Source: Halocaridina rubra
Lineage: Eukaryota > Arthropoda > Malacostraca > Decapoda > Atyidae
Length of the DNA stretch: 64,000 nt
Reading direction: 5' to 3'
Assembly: GCA_037179515.1 (NCBI GenBank)
Contig: JAXCGZ010009443.1
Coordinates: 36,001-100,000 of the forward strand
This document shows, piece after piece, positions 52,147 through 64,000 of this stretch. The notes below the pieces were generated by a model. It did no database searches. It saw nothing but the letters and a program-made list of their open reading frames with translations, and was not told where the DNA came from. Both the position numbers and the translations under genes were made by a program. Every line of letters begins with the position of its first letter. The stretch's first letter is position 1.

Positions 52147-55044
52147 ATGTCGGTTAAACCTGAAGCATTAAAACGCCTTCGGGAATTGGTTCAACGTGAT
52201 TGTGTTCAGTGTCAAACAGAACTTGCCAAAGATGATGAGACACTTGTTGTTAATTATTTAGAAAGATGTCACCATACGCTAACAGAAAGATTCGGAAGAT
52301 ATGATAGGAAATATGAAGAATATGTCGAGAATAAGCCCCTTAAAAAGGATTCTGAAGAGGAGGATACAGAACATGATAATCTAGCTGAAACAGTAAATAA
52401 TATTAGCTTAGCTGTCCTAGAACGGATTCGTAAGTTAGGAACTATGAAGAGTACTAGAGCTCCTAGTTCTGAGAGTTCAAGCCTCCCCAGTGGGCAACCC
52501 ACACCTAAATTTCCTGAAGTAAAAATACCACAGTTCTCTGGAAACTATGATGAATGGAACGAGTTTTGGGATACGTTTGATAGTTTAGTATATAGTACTT
52601 CTATGGCAACTATGACAAAGTTTACCATCTTGAGAAATGCCCTTAAAGGAGATGCAAAAGACACCATAAAGGGATATCCTGTTGCTAGTGAGAGTTATGA
52701 TGAATGCATTCAACAGTTACAAGCTGTTTATGCCAGCAAGAACAGAATTGTACGAAATTTAGTGAGGAAATTGGTACAGTTACCAACTCCTTCTTCTAAT
52801 TATTCTTCACTTTTTAAGTTCAAGCAGGAAGTAGAAGCCATTACTCGAAGTCTGAAAAATTATAAAGACATGGAGAACACTGATTGGGTGTTTTCAGAAC
52901 TCGTGATGATGAAATTGCCAGAAGATGTTGAGAACTGGATTAGCATGAAAATAGACACAAAATACCCTACATATGAAACCCTCTTGAAGGAACTGGGAAA
53001 ATATGTATATTATATAGAAGGCAACTTCACTAAAGATAACACAAAGGGAGAGACCCAAACCTCCCAGAGAGATGAGACCCAGTCCTATAAAAAGAATGTG
53101 GGTAGTTATGGTGCTACTGCAAATGTAGTATATAGTAAAACAGAATGTGTATTCTGTGGTTGGCAAGATCATAAGTCTGAACAGTGTAATAAAGTAGTAA
53201 GCATAAATGAACGCAGAGACAAATTGAGAAACAATAACAAATGTCTGAGATGTACTCAGTCAGGGCATTATGCAAATGAATGTTACACTCAGTTAAAGTG
53301 TAAGAAGTGTAAGAAAAATGGTCATCACGCAGCCTTGTGTTATGAACAAGAGTCAAAATTTCGTAGAAGGTTTGAAGAACCTACGTTTCTGAATGAACAG
53401 TCAGGAAATGGTTCAAATTTAGATGAGTCAAACAATGAGCAAGAACATTCTGACTCCGAAAAGGACAAGAAACATGTTGGTGTGATGACTATGAAGGCAG
53501 TACAGAGGCAAATGGTGAAGCCGAGTTTACCTTCATGTGCTCTGCCTACTGCAAGTGGAAAAATAAGCAGCTCAAAGGGAAATCTTTGGGTAAATACTAG
53601 GTTATTCTTTGATACAGGTTCCCAGTGTTCCTTTATAACTAGGGAATTAGCTGAAAGGCTTAAATTAAGCCCAGTAGATGAAATGTCTCTTGGTATTGAT
53701 GCATTCCGTTCTGAGATGAAGAAAGGAAGTTTTCCTGTTGTAAATGTAGTTATCAAATTGGGGAAAAGAAGAGCCAGAGTTAAATTACTCGTAGTTGATG
53801 ACATGGTAATTAGCATCCACACCCCAGGACTAGCAAAGGCTGCAAATGTGTTAAAGTCTAATGGTCACAAGTTGGCTGATGAAGATATTTATAGTGATGT
53901 ACTGGAGAACATTGGCATTGTTATTGGTGCCTTACATTTTAGTCAGTTTGTTAGTGGTATTAACAAGTGGGATGTCTATACTTTGATGGAAACACCAGGT
54001 GGTGTCATGTTGTATGGCCATATTCCTCGTGATACTCAACATGAACCCAGTAATGTGCAGAGGCATATTGTTATGCGAGTAGGAACACAGGTTTTTCCTA
54101 CAGCTACTCAAGAGTTGATTGAAGTGGCCATAGAGCCAGTTAATAAGTTGTTGATTGAGGAGGTCATAGAGCCTGTTAATAAGTTGCTGATTGCAGAGGC
54201 CATAGAGAGTAATAAGTTGTTGAGTGAAGAGGCCATAGAGCCTGTTAATAAGTTGTTGATTGAAGAGGCCATAGTGCCTGTTAATAAGTTGCTGATTGCA
54301 GAGGCCATAGAGCCTGTTGATAAGTTGTTGATTGAAGAGGCCATAGAGCCTGTTTATAAGTTGTGGGAGCCAGAGAGTATTGGAGTAAAGCAAGAAGTGC
54401 ATTACGAAGATAAAACTACACTTAGAAGTTTTACACATTCTGTTCCCTTGAAGCCTATCCACACTCCTCTCCTACACAATTTTCAGAGTGCCTTTGGACA
54501 AATGAAGTCTCTAATAGAACAGTTTGAGGAAATATTGGAGAATGTTCATTTGGGTAATTTGTTGGATGCTTGTACCAGTGAAGAGAAACAGTTTGATATA
54601 TGCAATACTGCAGATGTAGAGTGGGAAAAGGCCAAAATATCACTGCAAGCATTGAATTCCAACAATGCAAGACCTCAAAGGGTACTGGATCAGCGACTTT
54701 CTAAAGACTCTAGATCTCCTAACGTATCAATCCTTAGTTTAATCTGGAATATAAATACAGACAAGTTGTCATTGAAAGACCTGAAGGCTAGAGATGAAGT
54801 GCTGACAAAACAGAAACTTCTGTCACTGGTGGGTATATTTTTGGACCCCTTAGGTCTAATATCACCCTTACTAAGAAGAGGGAAAATTCTTATTCAGAGA
54901 GCTTGGTCTGAAAAGCTCTCATGGGAATATCTGTTGTCAGAAGTATACAAAGAGGAATCATCAAATTATGAAAGATATGAACATCAAGCTGCCCAAAAAG
55001 TTAAAGAATTGTGGGCACTCTTAATCATTGATGATAAATTGTAG
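52147..55044 (+). CDS. BEL/Pao Gag-protease-partial pol polyprotein (965 aa)
   Basis: Open from the ATG at 52147 (SVKPEALKRL...) to TAG before 55045, with no break. Residues ~1-330 are BEL/Pao Gag (DUF1759 type; FPEVKIPQFSGNYDEW is its hallmark). Three CCHC knuckles start at about 334, 366 and 385. The aspartic protease DTGS is at ~489-492. Residues ~655-740 are seven tandem 12-residue units of the (E)PVNKLLIEEAI type, not part of the usual family. The C-terminus carries LLSLVGIFLDPLGLISP and ILIQRAW, the segment that normally follows reverse transcriptase. No YVDD-type catalytic box, RNase H or integrase. The frame was kept across the deletion, which suggests the short form is transmitted as such. 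Confidence 0.9.
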   Translation: MSVKPEALKRLRELVQRDCVQCQTELAKDDETLVVNYLERCHHTLTERFGRYDRKYEEYVENKPLKKDSEEEDTEHDNLAETVNNISLAVLERIRKLGTMKSTRAPSSESSSLPSGQPTPKFPEVKIPQFSGNYDEWNEFWDTFDSLVYSTSMATMTKFTILRNALKGDAKDTIKGYPVASESYDECIQQLQAVYASKNRIVRNLVRKLVQLPTPSSNYSSLFKFKQEVEAITRSLKNYKDMENTDWVFSELVMMKLPEDVENWISMKIDTKYPTYETLLKELGKYVYYIEGNFTKDNTKGETQTSQRDETQSYKKNVGSYGATANVVYSKTECVFCGWQDHKSEQCNKVVSINERRDKLRNNNKCLRCTQSGHYANECYTQLKCKKCKKNGHHAALCYEQESKFRRRFEEPTFLNEQSGNGSNLDESNNEQEHSDSEKDKKHVGVMTMKAVQRQMVKPSLPSCALPTASGKISSSKGNLWVNTRLFFDTGSQCSFITRELAERLKLSPVDEMSLGIDAFRSEMKKGSFPVVNVVIKLGKRRARVKLLVVDDMVISIHTPGLAKAANVLKSNGHKLADEDIYSDVLENIGIVIGALHFSQFVSGINKWDVYTLMETPGGVMLYGHIPRDTQHEPSNVQRHIVMRVGTQVFPTATQELIEVAIEPVNKLLIEEVIEPVNKLLIAEAIESNKLLSEEAIEPVNKLLIEEAIVPVNKLLIAEAIEPVDKLLIEEAIEPVYKLWEPESIGVKQEVHYEDKTTLRSFTHSVPLKPIHTPLLHNFQSAFGQMKSLIEQFEEILENVHLGNLLDACTSEEKQFDICNTADVEWEKAKISLQALNSNNARPQRVLDQRLSKDSRSPNVSILSLIWNINTDKLSLKDLKARDEVLTKQKLLSLVGIFLDPLGLISPLLRRGKILIQRAWSEKLSWEYLLSEVYKEESSNYERYEHQAAQKVKELWALLIIDDKL
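54109..54366 (+). repeat. coding 36-bp tandem repeat in the BEL/Pao ORF
   Basis: Seven in-frame units of about 36 bp; one is 3 bp shorter. They encode variants of LLIEEAIEPVNK. Nucleotide identity between units is high, so the array expanded recently. The predicted peptide is amphipathic and acidic. Confidence 0.9.
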
Positions 55045-55092
55045 TACTGATGGGGAGACCCTCCATTTTTTCCTTTTTGGAGGGGCCCAGGA
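55045..55092 (+). other. polypurine-type region before the 3' LTR
   Basis: Contains 'tggggagaccctcc', a T-run, then 'ggaggggcccagga' directly at the LTR. The 'ccctcc'/'ggaggg' pair can form a hairpin around the T-run. The purine stretch is a plausible plus-strand primer site, but it is interrupted by 'ccc'. Confidence 0.5.
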
Positions 55093-56179
<1,087 letters not shown>

Positions 56180-56369
56180 CATGAGAAACACGTGATTTGC
56201 ATTTAATAGTAATGATATAATTAATATCCTAGCTCTTGCCATTTAGCAGGTATAATGCACGCAGGTATGAATTAATAGACGCCTGGTAAATATAATGAGA
56301 TCAGTGATTTAGAGACAGTAATGAGTATGCCTGTCACACAAATATAAAATTCGAGACTTAGAGCAAGTT

Positions 56370-56645
56370 AGTGCCCGTTAGCCTCCATCAGCTAGAAGTT
56401 GAAAAATGTGCATTAAAAGTGAAAAAAGTTAAAGTTTGCGGTTTTAGCCCTCCTATCAGAGGCATTGCCCCTGCTCTGGCGGGCGTCAGTCGGTGCAAGC
56501 CCCAACCCCCCACTGTGGTGTTCAGCCACAGCAGTGACCTTCCCAGAAACAGCTTAAACTCTCAGTCCTGAACGGGAACAGATCTGTCGACCTCGCGAAT
56601 GCGAGGCCAGCGCGTTACCACTGTACTAACCACCGCATTACATTT
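56370..56645 (-). repeat. SINE-D, tRNA-derived, single copy here
   Basis: The minus strand starts 'atgcggtggttagtacagtgg', then 'taacgcgctggcctcgc', an inverted 'gcgaggtcg', and 'gttcccgttcagg'. These give an A-box- and B-box-like head with a tRNA-like anticodon arm. The body has 'tgaacaccacagtggggggt' and 'ccgactgacgcccgccagag'. The head is tRNA-like but the acceptor stem does not close, so it is not called a tRNA gene. Confidence 0.6.
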
Positions 56646-57409
56646 ACATGGTTAATAATGGTCATAAAAGAACTTGATTGCTAATTGAATGCAATCCTTT
56701 CAAAATGGCCAGTCAAGATGCATCCAAGATATAGATTCACCATGCGCAATATATGGCAAATAACTGACATTTCCTTAGATGCATAAGTTAGGCATTTCTG
56801 TTCATGGTGAATAAGACCTGACTCAATCCACTTCATCCAGGCAGTTTAAAGAACATTGGTCAGGTCAACCATTCAGAAATCGAATCAATTAATATATCTC
56901 GATTGAAATATAGCATGATTAGCATATGATTATTTCTATTTATACTATTCCTCCTCTAATACATGCTTCATAATTCAAGTTTCTCAAAGGGATAAAATCT
57001 TATTGAAAGGGGAATGTCTCTCACCTTTTAGCACAGTATGATTTTAAAGCAATAAAAAAATTACTTGGCAATACAAGAAGTACAATAATTACACACAAAT
57101 ACTTTTATATTATCTGTATTTAACATTTCTCAAACTGTAACAAAGTTCTAGTAAAACATACAATACAGATATAAACCTAAATATGTGTTTCATAACGATA
57201 ATACATTAGTGTTAATATAACATCTGCATAATATTAATGAACACTGTAAGCATTTAAAGTACTAATGCATAATACTTTTATCAAAAAATGCAAGTTATAA
57301 TCCACGGGATTTTGTATAAATATTCTGTATTATGCTCTGAAATACATTTATTATTCATCCAGTCAGAGTTTTTTCATCTGAATGGTATATTATTTTATCA
57401 TCAATCTAA

Positions 57410-57550
57410 TTCGGGAAGGGCAATAAAATTTCCCCTTGTTTCCCTGCATTTTGTAAAAGTCGACTTAATGGGACTGGTAATTCCTTCATTTGAATTTTTA
57501 CTTTGGCTCAGCCATTCCCACTCATGAAAGGGATTAGAGTTTCTGTATAC
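57410..57550 (+). repeat. repeat C copy
   Basis: 'tccctgcattttgtaaaagtcgac', 'ggctcagcc', 'cactcatgaaaggga'. The central block is shortened. Confidence 0.6.
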
Positions 57551-57752
57551 AGGTATAGATAGAAGTCATCTAGTAAGAGCCTAGATTTAACTTTGGGTTG
57601 TTGCTGACATTCTCTAGGCTGTCTGACCAAACAGCTCTGAGTCTCTAAGGAAGACCACTGCAGATTCCGGGCTTTCCCATGCGGTTCTCAAGGAGTGTAT
57701 GAATTACTGTTGGTATGTGTGGTTGTAAGTAGTGCAGCCTTAAATAGGTTAT

Positions 57753-60700
57753 CTAAGTTTGGGTAAAATATGCCGCCCAAAATTCAAGTAAAGGAATATC
57801 CCATTCCGTACACCCTATAGCTGCCAGTAACTGATGACGTTCATCTTGCGGTGTCGTTTCGGGTGGACTTCCAGTTATACCATGGGGAGAGGGTGTCCTA
57901 AGACTCGAAGAAGATGGAATTTGTAAGACTGGGATCGATGAGCTTCTGAATATAACACTGGGATGTATGGAGGCCTGGGATGGCACTCTTTCTGCACTAC
58001 TGGTCAATAATGGTTTCTTCTTATTTTGAACATGGATCCACACTTTCACCTGTTGGAGGAAATGTTAAGTTGTTTGATGGCTCAGTCAAGCAATACATTA
58101 AAAGTTAAAAAGATGATAAATTATTTTTGTAGTTTCTCAGCATTAAGTATTGTATGGGGGAGACGTGGCAGCCCTCTATCCCCAAGGAGCTGAGAGGAGT
58201 GGTTGAGGTGTGTATATGGATCGTGGTGAATGCGAGTTTCTTGGCTCAGCCACCCCCCTTACAAGGGGGAATGAGGCTTATTTTTATGTATGTAAGTATT
58301 GTAAATGACAAAACACAATGGAGTTTATCATTTCAGGCATGCAAAATAAATTCAAGCATACTAGATACTCTAACAACATCTAAAACTAAAGGAATAGAGT
58401 TATGCAATACAATACTAGAAATACAAAGATAGTCAAAATAATATCTTATACAACGCTTCCTTTGGGTGTGATCTAATAATTAAAACAAAAAGCATATCCT
58501 TTTATATACAGCATAATTTCAAACAACCCCAAAACTATCCTATTCAAAGGGATTTCAACACGATTTTATGAGTTACAACTGGTCCCCAGGAACGGAGTGG
58601 ATTTAGAGTGGAGCTTGGGGGTTGAGACTGGATCCCTTCCTAACGCCTTTCCTAACCCATAATAGCTGCTCCTAACACAAATAAAAGATGCTATTAAATA
58701 ATTTACAAGCAGGAAATATCTAATATCACCTTATTTGTCCATTCATAAATCACTGTTGATATGTACATAAGTAAAGTTACGCTGGTTAAGGTCGGATTCC
58801 CAATAGCTGACTCTATTCGATTCAAAACTTGAGGAGGTCGAGCAGGTAAGAAGGTTTCTAAAGTTACCTGGAAACAAAAGAAATATATGAGGTTACTCTA
58901 TTCAGTACAATGCTTAGGAAGGTCAAGCAGGTAAAGACTCCCATGTTACATGTCAACAAAAGAAATCTAAGAGGTTCCCTCAATACGTTACATGCAAAAT
59001 GAGATCCTTACAAAATTCTCAATATAAATCAAAATGGGAATGCAGATTTCATTATGTGATATTAATGTCATATACTTTTATACTATCCCTCTATGTTGTT
59101 GTTTACAGTTTTATGTGTCACTAATTAATCCCCTTTCAAATGGAGATGGACACAGACAGGTTGGACCGGCGAAAATAAGGCTGGATGACCTTCTTAGTGC
59201 CCTGCAGTGGGCTCAAACACAGGTTTGTCACTTCCCCAGTCAAGTACTCTAATCACTGTGCTACCGCAGTGCCCTTACTATCCCTCTATATACAGCAGAC
59301 ATAAAATGTACTAGAACCACAGTGTAAACTATTTCTTCTTTACCAAGCAAGGTGCTATAGCTTCCCACCCATGAAAAAAGTTCAATCTGGCAACTACATC
59401 AAGCAACAATAAACATAAAAACTATTCTATAGACTACATGCTTGAAGAAACAGCATAGAGGGGGGTTAACATAAAAGCATATGTCAAAACTAAAATGCCA
59501 AAAAACAAACCATAAACGTCTTACCTTAAACATACAATTCTTGAGGTAGTTACTATAAACAGCGGGCGACAGACCTAATTCGTAACCCGTTTTACCCATA
59601 TGGTTACGATCTTCAGCACCAGGGTAAGTAGATAATGACTGACTGTTTGAAAGAAGAGGCATGTCATAGCTTCCATCCTTCCACATAACATCAATAACAA
59701 ACATATCGTTTCTATTTAGTATTCCAGCAGAAGGGTGTAGTCCCAAAATATTCCAGGTATCGTATGTCACATACTGCTCAGAGAAATTGATGGCTCTGAA
59801 GCAGTGTTTTGGCACTAAAGGCTGCAAAATGAAAATTTAGCTACAGCAAAATGTCAGTAAAAAGCACAAAGTCGCAATCAAAATTTAGATACTCATTCTC
59901 TCTAGGTCAAAAAATGACCTCAGCACCTCCGTACACAAGCCCAGCTCATTTTCGTTGTTAGTCCTGTTTTCATCATTTAGACATGGCATTCTTTACTAAT
60001 GTAGCAACAAGGTGACTCATTTATCATTATATGCTAAATCATATTATTTCATGCCATTCACAATCGTAGATATTGCTTTACTTTTCCCAATTCCAACGTC
60101 TCCTTTGCATTCTACTTCTAGTTCAAACTCCTATTTAATTTTGCATTATAAAGAGATTCCTTTATAACAGTCTCTATTTATCCATCCTCTCCAGGAGCCC
60201 ACACAAACAAGGCATCATTGTGCCAATTTATTCATACATCTCCTCCTGTTTCCAGAAAGATCTCAAATGCTTTTACTTTCCAAGTAATGAAACCATCCGA
60301 CATCACTCATCTAATCTTAACCATATCCATAATGATAGCAACATATATGCAAAATAGGCTGAGAGCAAACTTAAAATACAATACTGTATGTGCATTGCTT
60401 TAATTATATGGTCTATTATGAACTTATAGGAGTCATAAAGCATTATTAACGATAGTGTTTAACATGTCTCAAATTTATAAAACTTTAGACACTGTAAATA
60501 CAGAAATGATGGTAATAATGTACTTTGAGTGACTGCACAATAGCGGTGATCAAATGTTCTGACGTCCCTCGGATTATAATTTTTCGCCCGATCAGCAAGT
60601 GATGAACCATTCGGTGAAATACAGGTCCACTGCATGCATTAGACAAATCTCGAATATTTATACCTGTGAAAATATACTCATTCACTTACCCTAACAAGTG

Positions 60701-62045
60701 TCCCATAATACATAAAATGTAAACTATATTAGTTTCAAATTTGATAAATGGATGATATCAAAATCTGAGAAAAGTTTTCATTCTTCTTTGATATATTACT
60801 AAGGATATTAAAATATGCGTCTATTTCTTAAAAGTTGAACTTCTCTATATTTGATTCAGGTTTACTTATACTGTAGTCATAAATGTAAAACTCTCACAAG
60901 GACAATATGAACTGTAATTTTAGAACATTTCTATGTCTTCTAAACAATACATTTTCATGATTTATAAGAAAACAAATTTATTTTCAACTTTTGAATGGTA
61001 AATATGATTTACCTTCACTAGGAGAGACTTCAGAGACATATGCATGCACCTGTGGGCCTTCAACCAGTCTCTCTTGTAGTCTAAGACCTCCTGCTTTTAA
61101 TAACCATGTTCCAGAGGTGTGAAGATGCTGCCACACCTTTTCATCTCCTACAAGTTCCGGTAAGGATCTGGCCTGTCTCGTAGCTGACTGAGCTAAAAAC
61201 ATTAATAGCATAGATTTATTAATGGTAAGAGACAGGATTATGAGCAGATATTAACAATGTAGTGTTGACGTAAGCCATAAAAATATAGATCTGTGGTTGA
61301 AATATGTTTCAATAAGCATAAAATTTATCGAGGCCACTACGGGGCATTAGAAAGCCCATACAGCCTAAAGACCCCAACTGCTACCTGCCTATGTCCAACT
61401 CCTCTTGATTGGGGAATAAGAGTGACATATAAACAACGGCAATCACATTCTCTAAATAACTGCATAAACATTTTAGTCCATTTACCAACTGAAGGTGCTT
61501 TACGACATTCAAGACCTTATTGCTAACTAAAACATATATTTCTAAATCTATTCTATGTTGCAATAAGAGCTTCAAGAATTCCGTGTTATGATATTACATA
61601 ATTTATTTCTACCAAATACAGACTAATAAACATAATTTTCATATCTTTAAATACATATTAAACAGTTACAGCCACGTAAACAAAAAAGCTTTAGAGAGTA
61701 AGAGTAATTATTGCTGTATAGTACAGAATCTGGAACATTAGGGAAAGTATTTGAAATAAGAATTAATATGAGGAAGATGCAGAAAATTCAAGAAATTAGC
61801 TAGGGGAATATGAGATCAGAATTAGAAATGCATACAAACAACAAGAAGATAGAGAGAGTGAGCAGAGAGAAAAAGACACTAATGATATTGTAGTCCCCAT
61901 CTGGCAAACTTAATTTAAAGAGTAAAATATAGAACCACATACAGGTACTAAAAAACTTACACCGCTGCTTTTTGGTATTATCCATCATTGATGCAGCAGA
62001 TCTCAGAGCTCTGTGACTAACTTTTGATTCCTCATTTTCATATAT
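57753..62045 (-). CDS. FLCN: folliculin, C-terminal 378 aa (partial)
   Basis: Six exons: 61961-62045, 61013-61192, 60524-60663, 59525-59821, 58730-58867, 57753-58049 (stop TAG). They total 1137 nt in frame. Folliculin is a DENN-type protein that acts with FNIP as GAP for RagC/D at the lysosome, linking amino acids to mTORC1 and TFEB-type factors. Recognition points: WQHLHTSGTWLLKAGGLRL near the end of the N-terminal longin part; then the DENN core with VFHRMVHHLLIGRKII, LVPKHCFRAINF, NILGLHPS, EWTNKVKVW, and the final helix LLEFWAAYF. Human folliculin is 579 aa, so about 170-200 N-terminal residues lie past 62045. None were found up to 64000, so they are outside the window. The last exon has a Ser/Pro-rich stretch of about 50 residues before the terminal helices that human folliculin lacks. 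Confidence 0.88.
58150..58280 (+). repeat. repeat C copy, diverged
   Basis: 'cttggctcagccacccccct', 'tacaagggggaatgaggct' match the repeat C 3' half. The 5' half is poor. In the last folliculin intron. Confidence 0.5.
58575..58670 (-). repeat. SINE-A fragment
   Basis: 'ggatttagagtggagcttgg', 'ggttgagactggatcccttc', 'ctaacgcc' resemble the reverse SINE-A body. The head is lost. Confidence 0.5.
59108..59274 (-). repeat. SINE-A copy, near consensus
   Basis: Reverse-oriented: 'gtgtcactaattaatcccct', 'ggagatggacacagacaggt', 'gccctgcagtgggctcaaac', 'cccagtcaagtactctaatc', 'actgtgctaccgcagtgccc'. In a folliculin intron. Confidence 0.75.
61330..61440 (+). repeat. SINE-A copy, 5'-truncated
   Basis: 'ccactacggggcattagaaa', 'gcccatacagcctaaagacc', 'ctatgtccaactcctcttga', 'gagtgacatataaac'. 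In a folliculin intron. Confidence 0.55.
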
Positions 62046-62107
62046 CTGAAAAGATATGCATAGATAATATATAGTGACCTATATAATTTCAAATTCAAAG
62101 GGATTTT

Positions 62108-62462
<355 letters not shown>

Positions 62463-62470
62463 TCCATTCA

Positions 62471-63570
<1,100 letters not shown>

Positions 63571-63586
63571 AATCACATACATACAT

Positions 63587-63972
63587 GAGAGGCTGAGGGA
63601 ATTAGACTTACCATCACTCGAAGCTAGAAGAGTGAGGGGGGATATGGTGACAGTCTTTAAATTCCTTCATGGTTATGATAGAGTGGATAGGGATCGATAT
63701 TTTGATATGGCTGGCTCTAGAACTAGAGGTCATAGTTTGAAGCTTGGTAAGAAAACTTCTTTGCAGGATGTAAGGAAATACTCTTTCAGTGTAAGAGTAG
63801 TTGATAATTGGAATTTGCTAAGAGAGGAGGTAGTTAATGCTATCTCAATCCATAGTTTTAAGGACAGGTATGATAAGTATCACTAAGTCTAAAATGGAAC
63901 CGATCAGGAGACGGGAAGATACGAGCTTTGGGCTCTTTCCCGTAAAGACAATTAGGTAATCACATACATACA
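63587..63972 (+). mobile_element. second, shorter LINE-1-family copy, head-to-tail
   Basis: Begins abruptly at 'gagaggctgagggaattaga', which corresponds to 63201 in the first copy, and runs to the same 3' end. Close to identical to copy one, with scattered changes (for example KLGKKTSLQ for RLRKKTSSQ). Stop ends at 63886. Confidence 0.88.
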
Positions 63973-64000
63973 TACATACATACATACATACATACATACA
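63961..64000. repeat. (CATA)n tail at the window edge
   Basis: Ten CATA units following the second LINE copy. Continues past the window. Confidence 0.95.

Noticed and set aside
53932..54462. Antisense ORF with a repeated 'LINRLYGL' peptide
   Set aside because: Shadow of the 36-bp coding repeat in the BEL/Pao ORF on the plus strand.
56560..56640. Possible tRNA gene on the minus strand, also SINE-B heads at 25390 and 62272
   Set aside because: A- and B-box-like motifs are present, but no full cloverleaf with a closed acceptor stem. The sequences continue into SINE bodies, so they are tRNA-derived retroposons.

Overview
The window looks like a piece of an arthropod nuclear genome, most likely a decapod crustacean (inference). 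It is AT-rich. Its genes are split into many short exons with GT/AG introns. It is full of long (TA)n, (GA)n and (AAT)n microsatellites, tRNA-derived SINEs, 5'-truncated LINEs and a BEL/Pao LTR element. Nothing bacterial, phage-like or CRISPR-like was seen. All gene models were spliced by eye, and reading phase is continuous across every junction reported.

Layout. 1-1069 (+): 3' end of a BRICHOS-domain gene. 1070-3621: spacer with a ~62-bp satellite flanked by a diverged direct duplication. 3622-8557 (-): complete 11-exon, 425-aa Cys-loop ligand-gated anion-channel-like subunit, with a decayed extra copy of its M2 exon. 8558-16599: gene-free, repeat-rich. 16600-24000 (-): complete 8-exon, 466-aa Golgi carbohydrate sulfotransferase, with a dead LINE in intron 1. 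24026-29146: repeats, including a decayed antisense LINE. 29231-30430 (+): unrecognised acidic ORF of 399 aa. 33488-49439 (-): cobalamin-dependent methionine synthase, 20 firm exons plus a tentative first exon, about 1258 aa. Its intron 1 carries a large inverted repeat made of two MITE-like units. 50444-56047 (+): BEL/Pao element with nearly identical 955-bp LTRs, an intact Gag-protease ORF and a mostly deleted pol, sitting inside a (TA)n tract. 57753-62045 (-): C-terminal two thirds of folliculin, with 5' exons beyond the window. 62046-64000: (TA)n tracts, a SINE and two head-to-tail truncated LINE copies.

The host genes are ordinary, functionally unrelated single-copy-type genes (folate/B12 one-carbon metabolism, nutrient signalling, glycan sulfation, ion channel), and no operon-like logic is expected. 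The most interesting material is in the mobile fraction: the Gag-only BEL/Pao derivative with a 12-residue repeat array, the paired inverted MITEs in the methionine synthase intron, a tRNA-derived SINE family with more than 20 copies in 64 kb, and LINEs whose 3' ends join different microsatellites.
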